Shown piece after piece: positions 48,172 to 59,500 of a stretch of DNA of 64,000 bases. The position numbers and the translations under genes are program-made. Origin of the DNA: Anisus vortex (lineage: Eukaryota; Mollusca; Gastropoda; Planorbidae); NCBI GenBank assembly GCA_949126835.1, contig OX421492.1:40472498-40536497 (forward strand). Direction: 5' to 3'. The stretch's first letter is position 1. Every line of letters starts with the position of its first letter. A model generated the notes under the pieces. It was not told the origin of the DNA and searched no databases. It worked only from the letters and a program-made list of their open reading frames with translations.

Positions 48172-49050
48172 ATCAAATGACAATCATGAACAAAAACGTC
48201 TGCAATCGTGTTTAAAATCAAGTAACAATTAAGTACAATCATCCTTTAGTCGTGTTTACAATCAAGCTACAATTACATTCAATCATCCTTTAGTCGTGTT
48301 TACAATCAAGCTACAATTACATACAATCATCCTTTAATCGTGTTTACAATCATACATACAATCATAATTTAGTCATGTTTACAATCAAGCTATAATTACA
48401 TACAATCATCCTTTAGTCGTGTTTACAATCAAGCTATAATTGCGTACAATCATCCTGTTGTCATGTTTACAATCAAGCTACAATAACATACAATCATCCT
48501 TTAGTCGTGTTTACAATCAAGCAACAATTACATACAATCATTCTTTAATCATGTTTACAATCAAGTTACAATCACATACAATCATAATTTAGTAATGTTT
48601 ACTATCAAGTTACAATTACATACAAACATAATTTAGTCATGTTTACAATCAAGTTACAATCACATACAATCATCCTTTATTCATGTTTACAATCAAGTAA
48701 CAATTACATACAATCATAATTTATTCATGTTTACAATCAAGTTACAATTACGTACAATCATCCTTTAATCATGTTTATAATCAAGTTACAATCACATACA
48801 ATCCTTTAGTCGTGTTTACAATCAAGTTACAATCACATACAACCATCCTTTATTCATGTTTACAATCAAGTTACAATCACATACAATAATCCTTTATTCA
48901 TGTTTACACTCAAGCTACAATCACATACAATCATCCTTTATTCATGTTTACAATCAAGCTACAATCACATACAATCATCCTTTATTCATGTTTACAATTA
49001 AGCTACAATTACGTACAATCATCCTTTATTCATGTTTACAATCCAGTCTC
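48172..49050. repeat. 44-bp minisatellite, diverged
   Basis: About 20 copies of a unit with CATGTTTACAATCAAGTTAC and AATCACATACAATCATCC, followed by TTTATT. Copies differ at many sites (AGTCGTG, ATAATTTAG, AAGCTAC) and some units are shortened, so this is one of the older arrays in the window. The last four copies are more alike. Confidence 0.93.
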
Positions 49051-49728
49051 AATGCCAGACTATATACATGTAACAAGAAGTCAAGGATATATAAACAAAC
49101 AAAAAAAAAGGAAAACACAGAAGATGACATAAAAAAAACTCATCTCATTTACTAAGGTTTGAGACAGACGTTTTATTAACTGCTTGTACTCATTGTCCGC
49201 GAGCTAATCAGATGCCGAGAGAGAGGGAGACGGAGTTAATTGCCCTTAGGGGCCTCTGTTGACATGGAGAAGAAAAAATTAACATAGAGAAACATGTTTG
49301 GATGTTTTAACTGAACAACTCTACGCTACTTCCATGTATCTTTATTTTATTTTTTTGCCAACGAGAAGTAAATAGCTTATTTTGATCAAGGTAAAATGAC
49401 ATAACTAAAAGAATTTCTTACAAAGGTTTACTGCTATTTTGTTTTTCTGTAGGCGTAATAGTCTGTTTTTGGAAAAAACAACAGACCCATTTAAAAGTTT
49501 CCTTTTTATCACAAATGGAAACAATTTAAAGACTTGATTTGGAGTTGTGTGATCTTACACAGACATTCATTTTGTTTATTACAAACGTAAACAAACAAAC
49601 ACAAAAAAAAGCCACAAAACATAAAGGAGGGGTGGGCGGGGGGGGGGGGGGGGTGAGTGTATTATTTTTGTATTTTAAGGCGAAAATAAAAATATATTAT
49701 TCTATCAACAGAAATAAAATAATTGTGT
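49051..49728. other. Intronic, no gene seen
   Basis: Includes a G-rich run at about 49627-49654. No coding signal. Confidence 0.5.
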
Positions 49729-49923
49729 AAATAGTCGGACACCTTTGGATAATAGTGTGCCAGAGTAAGATGTCTAATTCATTTAGCGTGCTCCAAGCCT
49801 AAAATGTATCCTGTTATTGCACTCATTTTCTGTTTGTAGACAAGACTTGAATTGCCTTTATGATGGGCCTTCCGCCGCGTGCCATTGAAATTTGCTCCGC
49901 GTGCCGTAGGTTGTCGACACCTT
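49729..49923 (+). mobile_element. hAT MITE, family H1, decayed
   Basis: About 195 bp related to 43105-43286: GGATAATAGTGTGCCAGAGTAAG on the left, GACTTGAATTGCC in the middle, and CGTGCCATTGAAA and GCGTGCCGTAGGTTG on the right. Both termini are mutated (AGTCGGACACC, GTTGTCGACACCTTG) and no 8-bp flanking duplication can be recognised, so it is older than the other two copies. Confidence 0.8.
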
Positions 49924-50039
49924 GTGTAGACCAGCACCCCTCCCCACAATCCCTTACCTAATCTAAAAGTCTAACATAGAATGCCAACTTTTGTATGCTT
50001 ATATTTATTTGCGATTTGGTAAATTTACCTTTGTAGACC

Positions 50040-51358
50040 GATACAGATTCGCGACCCACCATTTGGAACACTCTGTTCTAGACACCACTCAGTTGGCCCA
50101 GCATTTGGAAAACTCTGTTCTAGACACCACTCAGTTGGCCCAGCATATGTAAAACTCTGTTCTAGACACCACTCATTTGGCCAAGCATTTGAAAAATTCT
50201 GTTCTAGACACCACTCATTTGGCCCAGCATTTGAAAGACTCTGTTCTAGAGACCATTCAGTTGGCCTAGCATTTGGAAAATTCTGTTCTAGACACCTCTC
50301 AGTTGGCCCAGCATTTGAAAAACTCTGTTCTAGACACCATTCAGTTGGCCCAGCATTTGGAAAATTCTGTTCTAGACACCACTCAGTTGGCCCAGCATTT
50401 GGAAAATTCTGTTCTCGACACCACTCAATTTGTCAGGCTTTTGAAAAACTCTGTTCTAGACCCGACTGAGTTGGCTCAGCATTTGGAAAATTCTGTTCTA
50501 GACACCACTCAATTTGCCAGGCTTTCTGAAAACTCTGTTCTAGACACCACTCAGTTGGCCCAGCATTAGGAAAACTCTGTTCTAAACTCCACTCAGTGGG
50601 CCCATCATTTGGAAAATTCTGTTCTAGACACCACTCAGTTGGCCCAGCATTTGAAAATTATATTCTAGACACCACTCAGTTGGCCCAGCATTTGAAAAAT
50701 TCTGTTCTAGACACCACTCAGTTGGCCAAGCATTTGGAAAATTCTGTTCTAGACACTACTCAGTTGGCCCAGCATTTGGAAAACTCTGTTCTAGACACCA
50801 CTCAGTTGACCCAGCATTTGGAAAATTCTGTTCTAGACACCACTCAGTTGGCCAAGCATTTGGCAAACTCTGTTCTAGACACCACCCCAGTTGGCCCAAC
50901 ATTTGGAAAATTCTGTTCTAGACACCACTCAATTTGCCAGGCTTTTGGAAAACTCTGTTCTAGACACCACTCAGTTGGCCCAGCATTTGGAAAATTCTGT
51001 TCTAGACACCACTAATTTGGACCAGCATTTGAAAAACTCTGTTCTAGACACCACCCAGTTTTCCCAGCGTTTGGAAACTCTGTTCTAGACACCACTCAAT
51101 TTGCCAGGCTTTTGGAAAACTCTGTTCTAGACACCACTTAGTTGGCCCAGCATTTGGAAAACAGTTCTAGACACCACTCAGTTGGCCCAGCATTTAGAAA
51201 CTTCTGTTCTAGACACAAATCAGTTGACCCAGCATTTGGAAAACTCTGTTATAGACACCACCCCAGTTGGCCCAGCATTTGGAAAATTCTGTTCTAGACA
51301 CCACTCAATTTGCCCGGCTTTTGGAAAACTTTGTTCTGGACACCACTCAGTTGGCCCA
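50040..51358. repeat. 42-bp minisatellite
   Basis: About 31 copies of a unit with GGCCCAGCATTTGGAAAACT, CTGTTCTAGACACCACTCAG and TT. The period is 14 codons, so long frames stay open on the plus strand with the peptide motif LAQHLENSVLDTTQ. Frames are interrupted by stops and by units with one extra or missing base, and unit variants such as CAATTTGCCAGGCTTTTGG recur in blocks. There is no flanking coding exon, so it is treated as non-coding. Confidence 0.95.
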
Positions 51359-51690
51359 AACTCGAATTGTTCCACTAGAATGTTAGTATTTAAAGTTTTA
51401 AATATTTATTTCTAAATAATCTACATTATATTTCATATGAAGCTTTAAGAACAAATCAAAGAAAATGTCAATATCCTGACTTTTGATAAATATACCACCC
51501 GCCATCCTCCGATCTTATTTCGACTAAAATATTCTATACCATTAGTATCATATTCTTTTGTGACATAGACATTTAAAACTAGATATATCTATTTATAATT
51601 TAAGTCTGTTGACAAATAATACGTTATGGAGATTTATGGAGAATGAAAAAGAAAATCTAAACAAACAACAGAAAAATCACTAGATTTCTA
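51359..51690. other. Intronic, no gene seen
   Basis: AT-rich spacer between the 42-bp array and the exon-like island. Confidence 0.5.
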
Positions 51691-51937
51691 ATGACCAATA
51701 GGAAAATACGATGCCCCTTAGTACATACAGACTCCGAAGAGGACACATATTTCTACAGTCCCATGGGGCTAGAGCTATATTTGGAAATGGAGTTAATCGC
51801 AAACATAACGCTACTTTATCCAAGGTTAGCCCCACGCGGCACGTCTTATGAACTGGACCCCAACTTTCCAGAGCACACTGCGAAACACTGTCCACACTAT
51901 AGCGATCTTTGAAATCAGGTTCGTCACATTGCAACAT
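51691..51937 (-). other. Exon-like island, strand and identity uncertain
   Basis: A GC-richer island that stays open on both strands. The minus-strand reading (51937 to 51680) has six Cys in about 80 residues and contains SVDSVSQCALESW and PWDCRNMC, which faintly recalls PAN/apple-type secreted modules. The plus-strand reading has ANITLLYPRLAPRGTSY and TAKHCPHYSDL, which faintly recalls the hormone-receptor domain of the surrounding GPCR gene. Neither is convincing. It could be a decayed exon, part of an antisense gene, or chance. Confidence 0.25.
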
Positions 51938-52285
51938 AATTGTTGGGGCTACAAGACGTGTATAATGAAGACGATCATCTTGATCAGACAGACATGACTG
52001 TTAATACTTAATCACATATAACCTTATAACATCAGGTTTATAACAAGACACAAACAAGTTTGCCGTAAAAGAAACATTTTCGGTTTCTCTTATCCACACA
52101 GTACTGGTCTGTTTCACTAGACAATAATTGTCTTGATAAATATAGAGAACGTTTGGATCGGTTGGAATACAACTGTAGCTACATAACTCTGTCTTAAGAT
52201 AGCTCTGGTTGTTATCGAAATCCTCTCACAGCTAATAATATTCTTCTATAAACTTACCCTGTTTGTTCGTATGTTATGTATGTTG
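51938..52285. other. Intronic, no gene seen
   Basis: No supported feature. Confidence 0.5.
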
Positions 52286-52340
52286 TATTATATATATATA
52301 TATATATATATATAAATGTGTGTTTGTGTGTGTGTGGAAT
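52286..52340. repeat. (TA)n and (TG)n microsatellite
   Basis: TATATA run followed by a TG-rich run. Confidence 0.92.
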
Positions 52341-52483
52341 CCTCTTTCTGGTGTCTCGAGCCTATGGTCTTAGCCAGTGTGTCCAGATTGAGACGTGACT
52401 TATTGATTACGCAACGAGGTTATAAGAATTAAGGGAGGCGGAGTCGATACAATGCATACTCAATTCGGTATTATTCTATATTC

Positions 52484-52502
52484 CCCCCCCCCCCCCCCCC
52501 CC
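52484..52502. repeat. Poly(C) run
   Basis: About 19 consecutive C. Runs like this are prone to length error in sequencing and assembly. Confidence 0.9.
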
Positions 52503-52695
52503 GTGATTGATTACCTTAGGAAGCAATAACCGCAATATAAGAATCCACTAGCCACCATAGAACATTCGATAAGGTTAACACTATAGCCCACTCAAAAGTA
52601 AATATAACTTTCCCATCATTAAAAATCGTCTCCAAATAGGAAATATAGACTGAATTAAACTACTACTAATCTATATGTATGTATATATACTGCGT

Positions 52696-52701
52696 ATCTG
52701 C

Positions 52702-52758
<57 letters not shown>

Positions 52759-52822
52759 CATCTATCCATCTATCCATCTATCCATCTATCCATCTATCCA
52801 TCTATCTATCTATCTATCTATA
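52696..52822. repeat. (TATC)n with TCCATCTA block
   Basis: TATC tetranucleotides. In the middle part every second unit is CATC, giving an 8-bp CATCTATC period. Confidence 0.95.
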
Positions 52823-52938
52823 TATGTATATTTATAAAAAAAATATAAATATATGACTTTGCTTCTGGATTTCTGAGAATGTCCCGCTTAATCGTGTTTA
52901 TAAGTATACGATTGTGTGACTGATCCTAAGCTGTTTGT

Positions 52939-53165
52939 TAACGTAGGTGTATTTATATATATTGTCGTTTTTATAAGTGTACTTAGGTGTGTCTATATAT
53001 ACCGTCGTATTTATAAGTGTACTTAGGTGTGTCTATATATACCGTCGCATTTATAGGTTACTTAGGTGTGTCTATACATATCGTCGTATTTATAAGTGTA
53101 CTTAGGTGTGTCTATATATACCTTCGTATTTATAAGTGTATGTAGGTGTGTCTATATATACCATT
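52939..53165. repeat. 38-bp minisatellite
   Basis: About six copies of a unit with GTGTCTATATATACCGTCGT and ATTTATAAGTGTACTTAG. Copies differ by one to three bases. Confidence 0.93.
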
Positions 53166-53652
53166 ATCTTACCTTACTTTTGATATACACGCATATATCA
53201 AAACATTTGTTAGTTGTTTTTTTTTTTTTTACTAAAATCTAAAATTCTACTCTAAACTATAAAGTTAACAACTGTTTGAAATTCAAAGGCCTAATCATTG
53301 ATCTTCAGAACAAGATAGAGTTGCTTGTCGATAAATCATATTCTAATAATTTATAATTGGGATAATTGGCTAAAATATATTTAGGATTCCCGGATTTTAA
53401 GTAAACATATAATAACTACACTAATTAGTGATCGGTTTTAGATTTAAGAAATAGAAAAAAAGTTATTTTGTTTAGAAAGACACGATTTAGTGTAACTTTC
53501 ATGCGTGAATGTGTATTCGTGAGTGTATCCATTCTAAAGATTTAAAATTATATCCCAGAGTGTTAACATTATGTATACTCTATGTACCTTGGTCCTGTCT
53601 CAACACGAAACTGAGATAAACTAAAGCTATCATTGGACGGAATATATAATAA

Positions 53653-54843
53653 TCTATCTATCTAACTATCTATCTATCTATCTCTCTGTCTCTCTGTCTC
53701 TCTGTCTCTCTGTCTATCTGTCTATCCGTCTATCCGTCTATCCGTCTATCCGTCTATCCGTCTATCCGTCTATCCGTCTATCCGTCTATCCGTCTATCCG
53801 TCTATCTGTCTATCTGTCTATCCGTCTATCCGTCTATCTGTCTATCTGTCTATCTGTCTATCCGTCTATCTGTCTATCCGTCTATCCGTCTATCCGTCTA
53901 TCCGTCTATCCGTCTATCCGTCTATCTGTCTATCTGTCTATCCGTCTATCCGTCTATCCGTCTATCCGTCTATCCGTCTATCTGTCTATCCGTCTATCCG
54001 TCTATCCGTCTATCCGTCTATCCAACTATCTATCTACCTATCTCTCTGTCAATCGGTCTATCTGTCTATCTGTCTATCTGTCTATCCGTCTATCCGTCTA
54101 TCCGTCTATCCGTCTATCCGTCTATCTGTCTATCCGTCTATCCGTCTATCCGTCTATCTGTCTATCTGTCTATCTGTCTATCTGTCTATCTGTCTATCTG
54201 TCTATCTGTCTATCTGTCTATCCGTCTATCCGTCTATCTGTCTATCTGTCTATCTGTCTATCTGTCTATCTGTCTATCCGTCTATCCGTCTATCTGTCTA
54301 TCTGTCTATCTGTCTATCTGTCTATCTGTCTATCCGTCTATCTGTCTATCTGTCTATCTGTCTATCTGTCTATCTGTCTATTTGTCTATCTGTCTATCCG
54401 TCTATCCGTCTATCCGTCTATCTGTCTATCTAACTATCTATCTATCTCTCTGTCTATCTGTTTATCTGTCTATCTGTCTATATGTCTACCTGTCTATCTG
54501 TCTATCTGTCTATCAGTCTATCTGTCTATCTGTCTATCCGTCTATCCGTCTATCTGTGTATCTGTCTATCTGTCTATCCGTCTATCTGTCTATCTGTCTA
54601 TCTGTCTATCTGTCCATCTGTCCATCTGTCCATCTATCTATCTGTCTATCTGTCTGTCTGTCTATCTGTCTGTCTATCTGTCTATATATCTATCCATCTT
54701 TTTATCTATCTATCAGTCTATCTGTCTGTCTATCTGCGTATCTGCCTATCTATCTATCTATTTATCCATCTATCTATCAATCTATCTATCTATCTATATA
54801 TTTATCTGTCAACCTATCTATCTAACTTTCTATCTATCTATAA
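53653..54843. repeat. 1.2-kb tetranucleotide (TCTA/TCTG/TCCG) tract
   Basis: Nearly 300 consecutive 4-bp units in which TCTA alternates with TCTG or TCCG, giving an 8-bp CTGTCTAT or CCGTCTAT period. Blocks of CCG and CTG units alternate in patches, and pure TCTA lies at both ends. Long Ser/Leu/Ile/Tyr-rich frames inside it are artefacts. Confidence 0.97.
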
Positions 54844-55321
54844 TATGCATCCAGTAATGTGTACTAGCAGAAAACTATTACTTCTCATAGCTGCCTAAAC
54901 AAAAAATCTACGTAGAAGCACTAATGCATTAACGTCTGTTGTTTATTAAACGCCTCCCCCTCCCTACCATTCTAAGACTCCAATTTCGCCTTTGTTCGCT
55001 CTATGTAAGTTCTCGAGTAACTGTCCAGTTCAACAGATTACTTCCATAAGTGTCAGTCTGTTTGTGAGACCGTGTTTCCTGGCAATAGACACTTTAAGAC
55101 ATAAACACTATTAGTAGTCTATTAGTATCGATGCCATGATTTGTGCTGGCTTTTGTTAACCAAACTTGGCGACTGTGGATACTCCATTCACACATTTCAA
55201 ATGAAACACATTTTGGTATCGTTCTTGTGGTGGTATCGTTAGATTCGTTAACAGTTGGACATTCTTGTAATCGTGCATAATGTAATATCGAATATTCTAT
55301 TATTGTTTGTTTTGTCCACAG
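54844..55321. other. End of intron 2
   Basis: Intron sequence leading to the exon 3 acceptor. A pyrimidine-rich stretch TTGTTTGTTTTGTCCACAG immediately precedes the exon. Confidence 0.6.
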
Positions 55322-55432
55322 GCACGTATTGTAATCGGACATGGGATAATGTAGTCTGCTGGTCGGACACTCCAGCTGGGCATGTGGCCACACAGCCTTG
55401 TCCACACTACATCAATATGTTTGACCAAGGCG
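55322..55432 (+). CDS. Class B GPCR, exon 3 (hormone-receptor domain core)
   Basis: Flanked by acceptor TTTTGTCCACAG and donor GGCG|GTGAGT, both good, with phase 1 at each end. The 36 full codons read [19 protein letters not shown] and then [17 protein letters not shown]. This contains the class B hallmarks: Cys2, the N-glycosylation site NRT, the structural Trp-Asp pair, Cys3-Trp, Pro-Ala-Gly and Cys4-Pro. The CNRTWD..xCWxDxxAG...CP.Y...FD pattern is that of calcitonin-receptor and CGRP-receptor-like proteins and their invertebrate DH31-receptor relatives. The product is a plasma-membrane receptor for a peptide hormone, coupled mainly to Gs in this family (known). The ligand is not shown by the sequence. 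Confidence 0.95.
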
Positions 55433-55566
55433 GTGAGTCAACTTGAAAGCATATAGATCTATATAGATAGGGGAAGAAATAAGTTTAGCACATATTATAT
55501 ACTACGCAAATAGTTCTATATAGGTATGGGAAGAAATATGTTTAGCACATATTATATACTACGCAT

Positions 55567-55916
55567 ATTGGATACGGTGGCCGAGCAGTAGCGCGATCAA
55601 CTGGGTTCGAATCCTGGTGGAGGCTAGCATTTTTACCCGGGACTTTAGGGTGTCCCTGAATCTACCCAGCTCTAATGAGTACATGACATTAGTTGGGGTA
55701 AAGTAAAGGCGGCTGGGCATTGTGCTGGCCACACAATCACCTAGTATGTCCCTGAGTCTACCCAGCTCTGATGAGTACATGACATTAGTTGGGGTAAAGT
55801 AAAGGCGGCTGGGCATTGGGCTGGCCACATATCCCTCAGTATGCCGTGGCCACACAAACTGGTGAACGCTCCTTCACCAGCCCTATGAGCAGTTTGGTCC
55901 GAAGGGTACTTTACTA
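55567..55916 (+). mobile_element. tRNA-derived SINE, copy B, with internal duplication
   Basis: Head GGATACGGTGGCCGAGCAGT and GGGTTCGAATCC (B-box), body as in the other copies, and 3' end TTTGGTCCGAAGGGTACTTTAC. A segment of about 95 bp from TGTCCCTGAATCTACCCAGC through GGCTGGCCACACA is present twice in tandem (about 55652-55745 and 55747-55830), differing at a few sites. It lies 134 bp after exon 3 in intron 3. Confidence 0.9.
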
Positions 55917-56231
55917 TATACTACGCATAATCTATATTATGATAGACTAAAGTCACTATTGAGAAAAATACATTCAATGTGAAAACAATAGACAAGCGCT
56001 TATCCCAGATCACTCTTGTATATGGTGTTTAGTATTGTTTCGTTTTGCAGTTCATGAGTATATATTAGTATTTTAGTGTGTAATTTATTCTAATAATATT
56101 AAACGAGAAAAAATTGGGGGTATATTTGTTTGTGGGTTTGTTTGTGTGTTTGTGTCAGCGTTCTCGAAAACGGGCCCTACGATTTTCGCGAAAACTGTCC
56201 TATTGATGTATTCTGGTGAGAAAATGCACTA
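55917..56231. other. Intronic, no gene seen
   Basis: AT-rich sequence with a TTTG/TG-rich stretch at about 56122-56156. Confidence 0.5.
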
Positions 56232-56608
56232 CTGTACCCATGGGCCTCAAAGCGGCGTAGTGTGTAAACCGCCAGTAATTTCTTTGAAACACCGGCGGGC
56301 TAACGCATGGGGGACAGCCCCCGCAGCATGTCCGAGATCCATTGCACTGCCGAGAGGCCACCGGGTCTCGGTGGGGAGGAAGCAATGGATGCTGCAACCC
56401 CGTCTCACGACCCACCCGGTGCCTGGATGCCTGTGCCTATAGTATAGGATTTGTGCTACCGGGTGACAATGCAGATATACGGGAGAGCCACCACGATAAT
56501 GATCCTTAGGGGAACCGCAGCGAACGGTCGCTGGCCTGAGGAATCCTTCCCTTTTACATGGCACGCCACGCCTTCGGCGTGCCGTGGGATGGCTGGATCC
56601 CGGACAGG
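56232..56608 (+). repeat. Dispersed repeat R1, plus-strand copy
   Basis: Diverged copy of the block at 150-531. It starts near TACCCATGGGCCTCAAAGCG and runs through CTACCGGGTGACAATGCAG and AGCCACCACGATAATGATCC to GCCGTGGGATGG. The 3' part has a small inverted repeat, GGCACGCC...GGCGTGCC. A short stretch at 20458-20490 (CCCATGGGCCTCAAAG) resembles its start. Open frames are not conserved between copies. Confidence 0.75.
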
Positions 56609-57324
56609 GTTTTAAATAACCCACTTCTAAAGCGTTACGCCCCGGCTTAAGAGCTTCGGCTCGTCCGGGTTTTGAGACTTTTTACAAGGTGAGAAAATGC
56701 GTTTTAGATCAATCTCATTTCATTTGAACCACTGCTTGACCCTCAATTTTTAAAAAACCACTGACCATTTCTAAAAATAGATTTTAAATTGGGCTAAAAG
56801 AAAAAAAAAGCATGTCATTGGATTCCCCATATAGCGCGATCGCGTTCAATACAACTCTTATGACGTCATAGCCAAGACGACTTTTATTTAGTATCCGCGT
56901 TTCGGTAATTCCCGTTTTAAAGCATTTAAATCGTTACCATTTTCGCCGCGCAATGAAATAAAATCAGAATGACATTGTATCATCAATAAAAAAAAAAGTT
57001 AAGTTATGTTTTAACTTTGTATTTTGCACTCCAAATAGTTTTTAATATGCTTCTTTTAAACTAAAAGTGAGCTTTCGTAAACATCTTTTAACTACCTACA
57101 TGCTCTATACACCACGTGTTTACGACTTGTGGCGATGCATTCTTCTACACATATATTATTATTTGTATTCACGGATACACTGGATAGTTTATGTTTCTGA
57201 GATAAGTAAGATTTAAAGCTATTATCAATATCTTTTTTTCTATCCTATAAAAAATGTGTAGTTCATTTATGTTTAAAACTAATTTATTTTTGCACTGGTT
57301 GATTGTAGTGTAAATAAACAGATT
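56609..57324. other. Intronic, no gene seen
   Basis: No supported feature; mixed AT-rich DNA. Confidence 0.5.
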
Positions 57325-57420
57325 AAAAAAAATGCCAGACTAGACTCGGACCACGGATGAGCCTAGGACGCAATAATCTTCTTTATAGATGGAGCGTCTA
57401 TAATGTATAAGATAAGATAA
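57325..57420 (+). repeat. Dispersed repeat 3' end with (AGATA)n tail
   Basis: GACTAGACTCGGACCACGGAT, GACGCAATAATC and AGATGGAGCGTCTATAAT, then a short GATAAGATAAGAT tail. It matches the block at about 18484-18560. Simple-repeat tails are common at LINE 3' ends, so this may be a 5'-truncated LINE copy. Confidence 0.5.
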
Positions 57421-58018
57421 GATGGGGTAAGATTAGTTTGATAGTTTATATTATGATTGAAAGAGTCCAAATTGATTTAGGGCCTAACCCTTAACCTACC
57501 GATACATCAAACAATTAGGGTACTATTAAAGTTGTGGAATACATTAAAACTTATATCGTTAATTGCATAGTTATGATGGTAAGTAATTTATACAGTCTTT
57601 AAAGTTATAACATTTACAACTTCAGGAAAATGCTTGGCAGACGAAAAAAGAATAATTATATTATAAACTTGAAAAAGAGAAAGGATGGACACAAGCCTAT
57701 GTAGCGCCCCAGGGCAAAAGTTTCAGCGACGCACACTTGCATACTGTAACTGCTTCATTTAATACTATATTTAGGTAATATCTGCCGCCAACCCCCCCCC
57801 TCCCTTTAGAAGTGTAGCCCCGCGCATATGCCCCCTCTGCTTCACCACCCCCCCCCCCCCATGTGAGGCCACTGCTGATGATAGTGCAGAAGCAGCAATA
57901 TTTCAAAAATTATTTCTTGCATGACTTCGGAGGGTAAAAATGATTCAGTGGATACAAATGTAAAACCAAACTAAGCAGCCTATCTAAGGTGCATTAACAA
58001 CAATTAAAGAATAAACAA
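57421..58018. other. Intronic, no gene seen
   Basis: Contains C-rich runs at about 57790-57805 and 57846-57860. No coding signal. Confidence 0.5.
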
Positions 58019-58985
58019 ATGTGTAGATTACAGCAACTAGAAAATGAAACTATAGATGAGACAGAAACGAGATTGGATTATCAAAGAAAGCGTAGGACAA
58101 AACAATTAGAGGAAGAAACTGCAAAAGAACGAGAAAGACAATTGGAAGAAAAAAGAAAGCGGAGGAAAAAACAACTAGACAAGGAACTTAAATTCATGTT
58201 TCGCATTGGCTTCGTTTAACGTAGATGACGATCAGACAATCAATAGTCACGGAATCTACACCTTCCTAGCAGCAGGCCAAGTCTACCAGAAGATGAATAT
58301 GGCAGTAAATCCAACACAAAATGTTAAGGATGAATTTAAAAGTCCACAATACGGACAGATGTACTTTTTAGATTCAGATGACGCCGTCACCGAGCAACTG
58401 AAACATCCACTCAATCATGAAATCAGTCAATCTCTATTAATTCAGTGGAACAAATCATTAGATCAAGCAACTCTCTTGCACAAACTTTTATGATGATGAG
58501 AGAAGTGGAAGAAAAGGTCAACCGTCATGCTACTGAAGAAGGACATGCACCACCGTATGTGCGGCTTATTTTCACATCGCCAGAAGGATCCGTATGAAAA
58601 AATAATAATGCACCTTTATCCGGCAAAGTATGTACTGTCGTTACATTAAATTCAGATCAAAGCAATCCAGATAACGAAATGGTGGTTCATAAGCGTGTCC
58701 AAAAACATTTTACTTTGAAGAATTTAGACAGCCGCGTAGAGCCTTTTACTTACCCGCTGTTTTTTTCTAAAGGGAGATTAGGCTTCTCTGTTGATATGCC
58801 TATAAAAACGCCTTATGCGAGCCGACAGCACCTTACACGCTTTGAAATGACCCAGTACCGTATTGCTTTTTCACCCCATCTTACCAAAAACCTACATTCT
58901 CAAGCTGACTGTGTGTGGTTCCTGATATGCGAGAAATTAAATTCAATGCCCTGCATTTTGGAGGCCTTTTTTTTCAGCTAATAAC
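58019..58985 (+). pseudogene. Helitron protein N-terminal fragment (Helitron_like_N)
   Basis: Three open segments in different frames read in order like the start of a Helitron Rep/helicase. First is a charged segment of Arg/Lys/Glu-rich repeats (58019-58195). Then comes HGIYTFLAAGQVYQKMN with KSPQYGQMYFLDSDDAVTEQ (58245-58400), the block typical of Helitron_like_N. The last part is VVHKRVQKH, DSRVEPFTYPLFFSKGRLGF and HLTRFEMTQYRIAF (58680-58900). Stops at about 58491-58497 and two frame changes interrupt it, and the Rep HUH motif and helicase are not present. It is a fossil of a rolling-circle transposon. Confidence 0.83.
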
Positions 58986-59500
58986 AGCTTATCAATGGGA
59001 ATTAATTAAATTATATCATTAAGTAATTGTTCTTTTGAAAGCCCTTAAAGCAGATTACAATAGATATTGCAATGAAAAAGAAAAGAGATGACTACAAAAT
59101 ACATTTGTAGGCCCATACCTGATTAAATATACTCCCTGTAAATAGTAGCCTAAATTATATGCATGTATCTTATTGTTTACAATTTCTCTATTGTTTTAAA
59201 GATCTTTGATGTTAAATATATGTATCAAATATTCTAACAATATTATTAATTACACCCTATAAAGACCGATCTCAGATCGGTCACCCCGATATTATACATT
59301 AATGTTTAGTTGAGTTTAATCTCTATAGTTTATAATATCCCAATATATCTTAATTCTTAATCCGTTAAAAGTGATACAAAATTGTGTCAGGTTGAATAAC
59401 ACTAAACGAAAATACTTTTTTTTTTAATTATATAAACACACAAATTCGAAACGAAACCAAAAGGCAAAGGCAAGGGAGAATACATTATTGTCTAAATAAT
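58986..59500. other. Intronic, no gene seen
   Basis: AT-rich. The inverted repeat GACCGATCTCAGATCGGTC at 59264-59282 could form a short hairpin. Confidence 0.45.

Noticed and set aside
51780..51912. Duplicate GPCR exon (CPHY motif)
   Set aside because: DNA identity with exon 3 is limited to about 11 bases (TGTCCACACTA) and the spacing of other hallmark residues does not fit; kept only as an uncertain island.
54382..54898. Two 140-codon SVYLSICL-type ORFs
   Set aside because: Pure translation of the tetranucleotide tract.
56146..56624. Overlapping ORFs around the R1 repeat
   Set aside because: The frames are not conserved in the other R1 copy at 150-531, so they are not considered coding.
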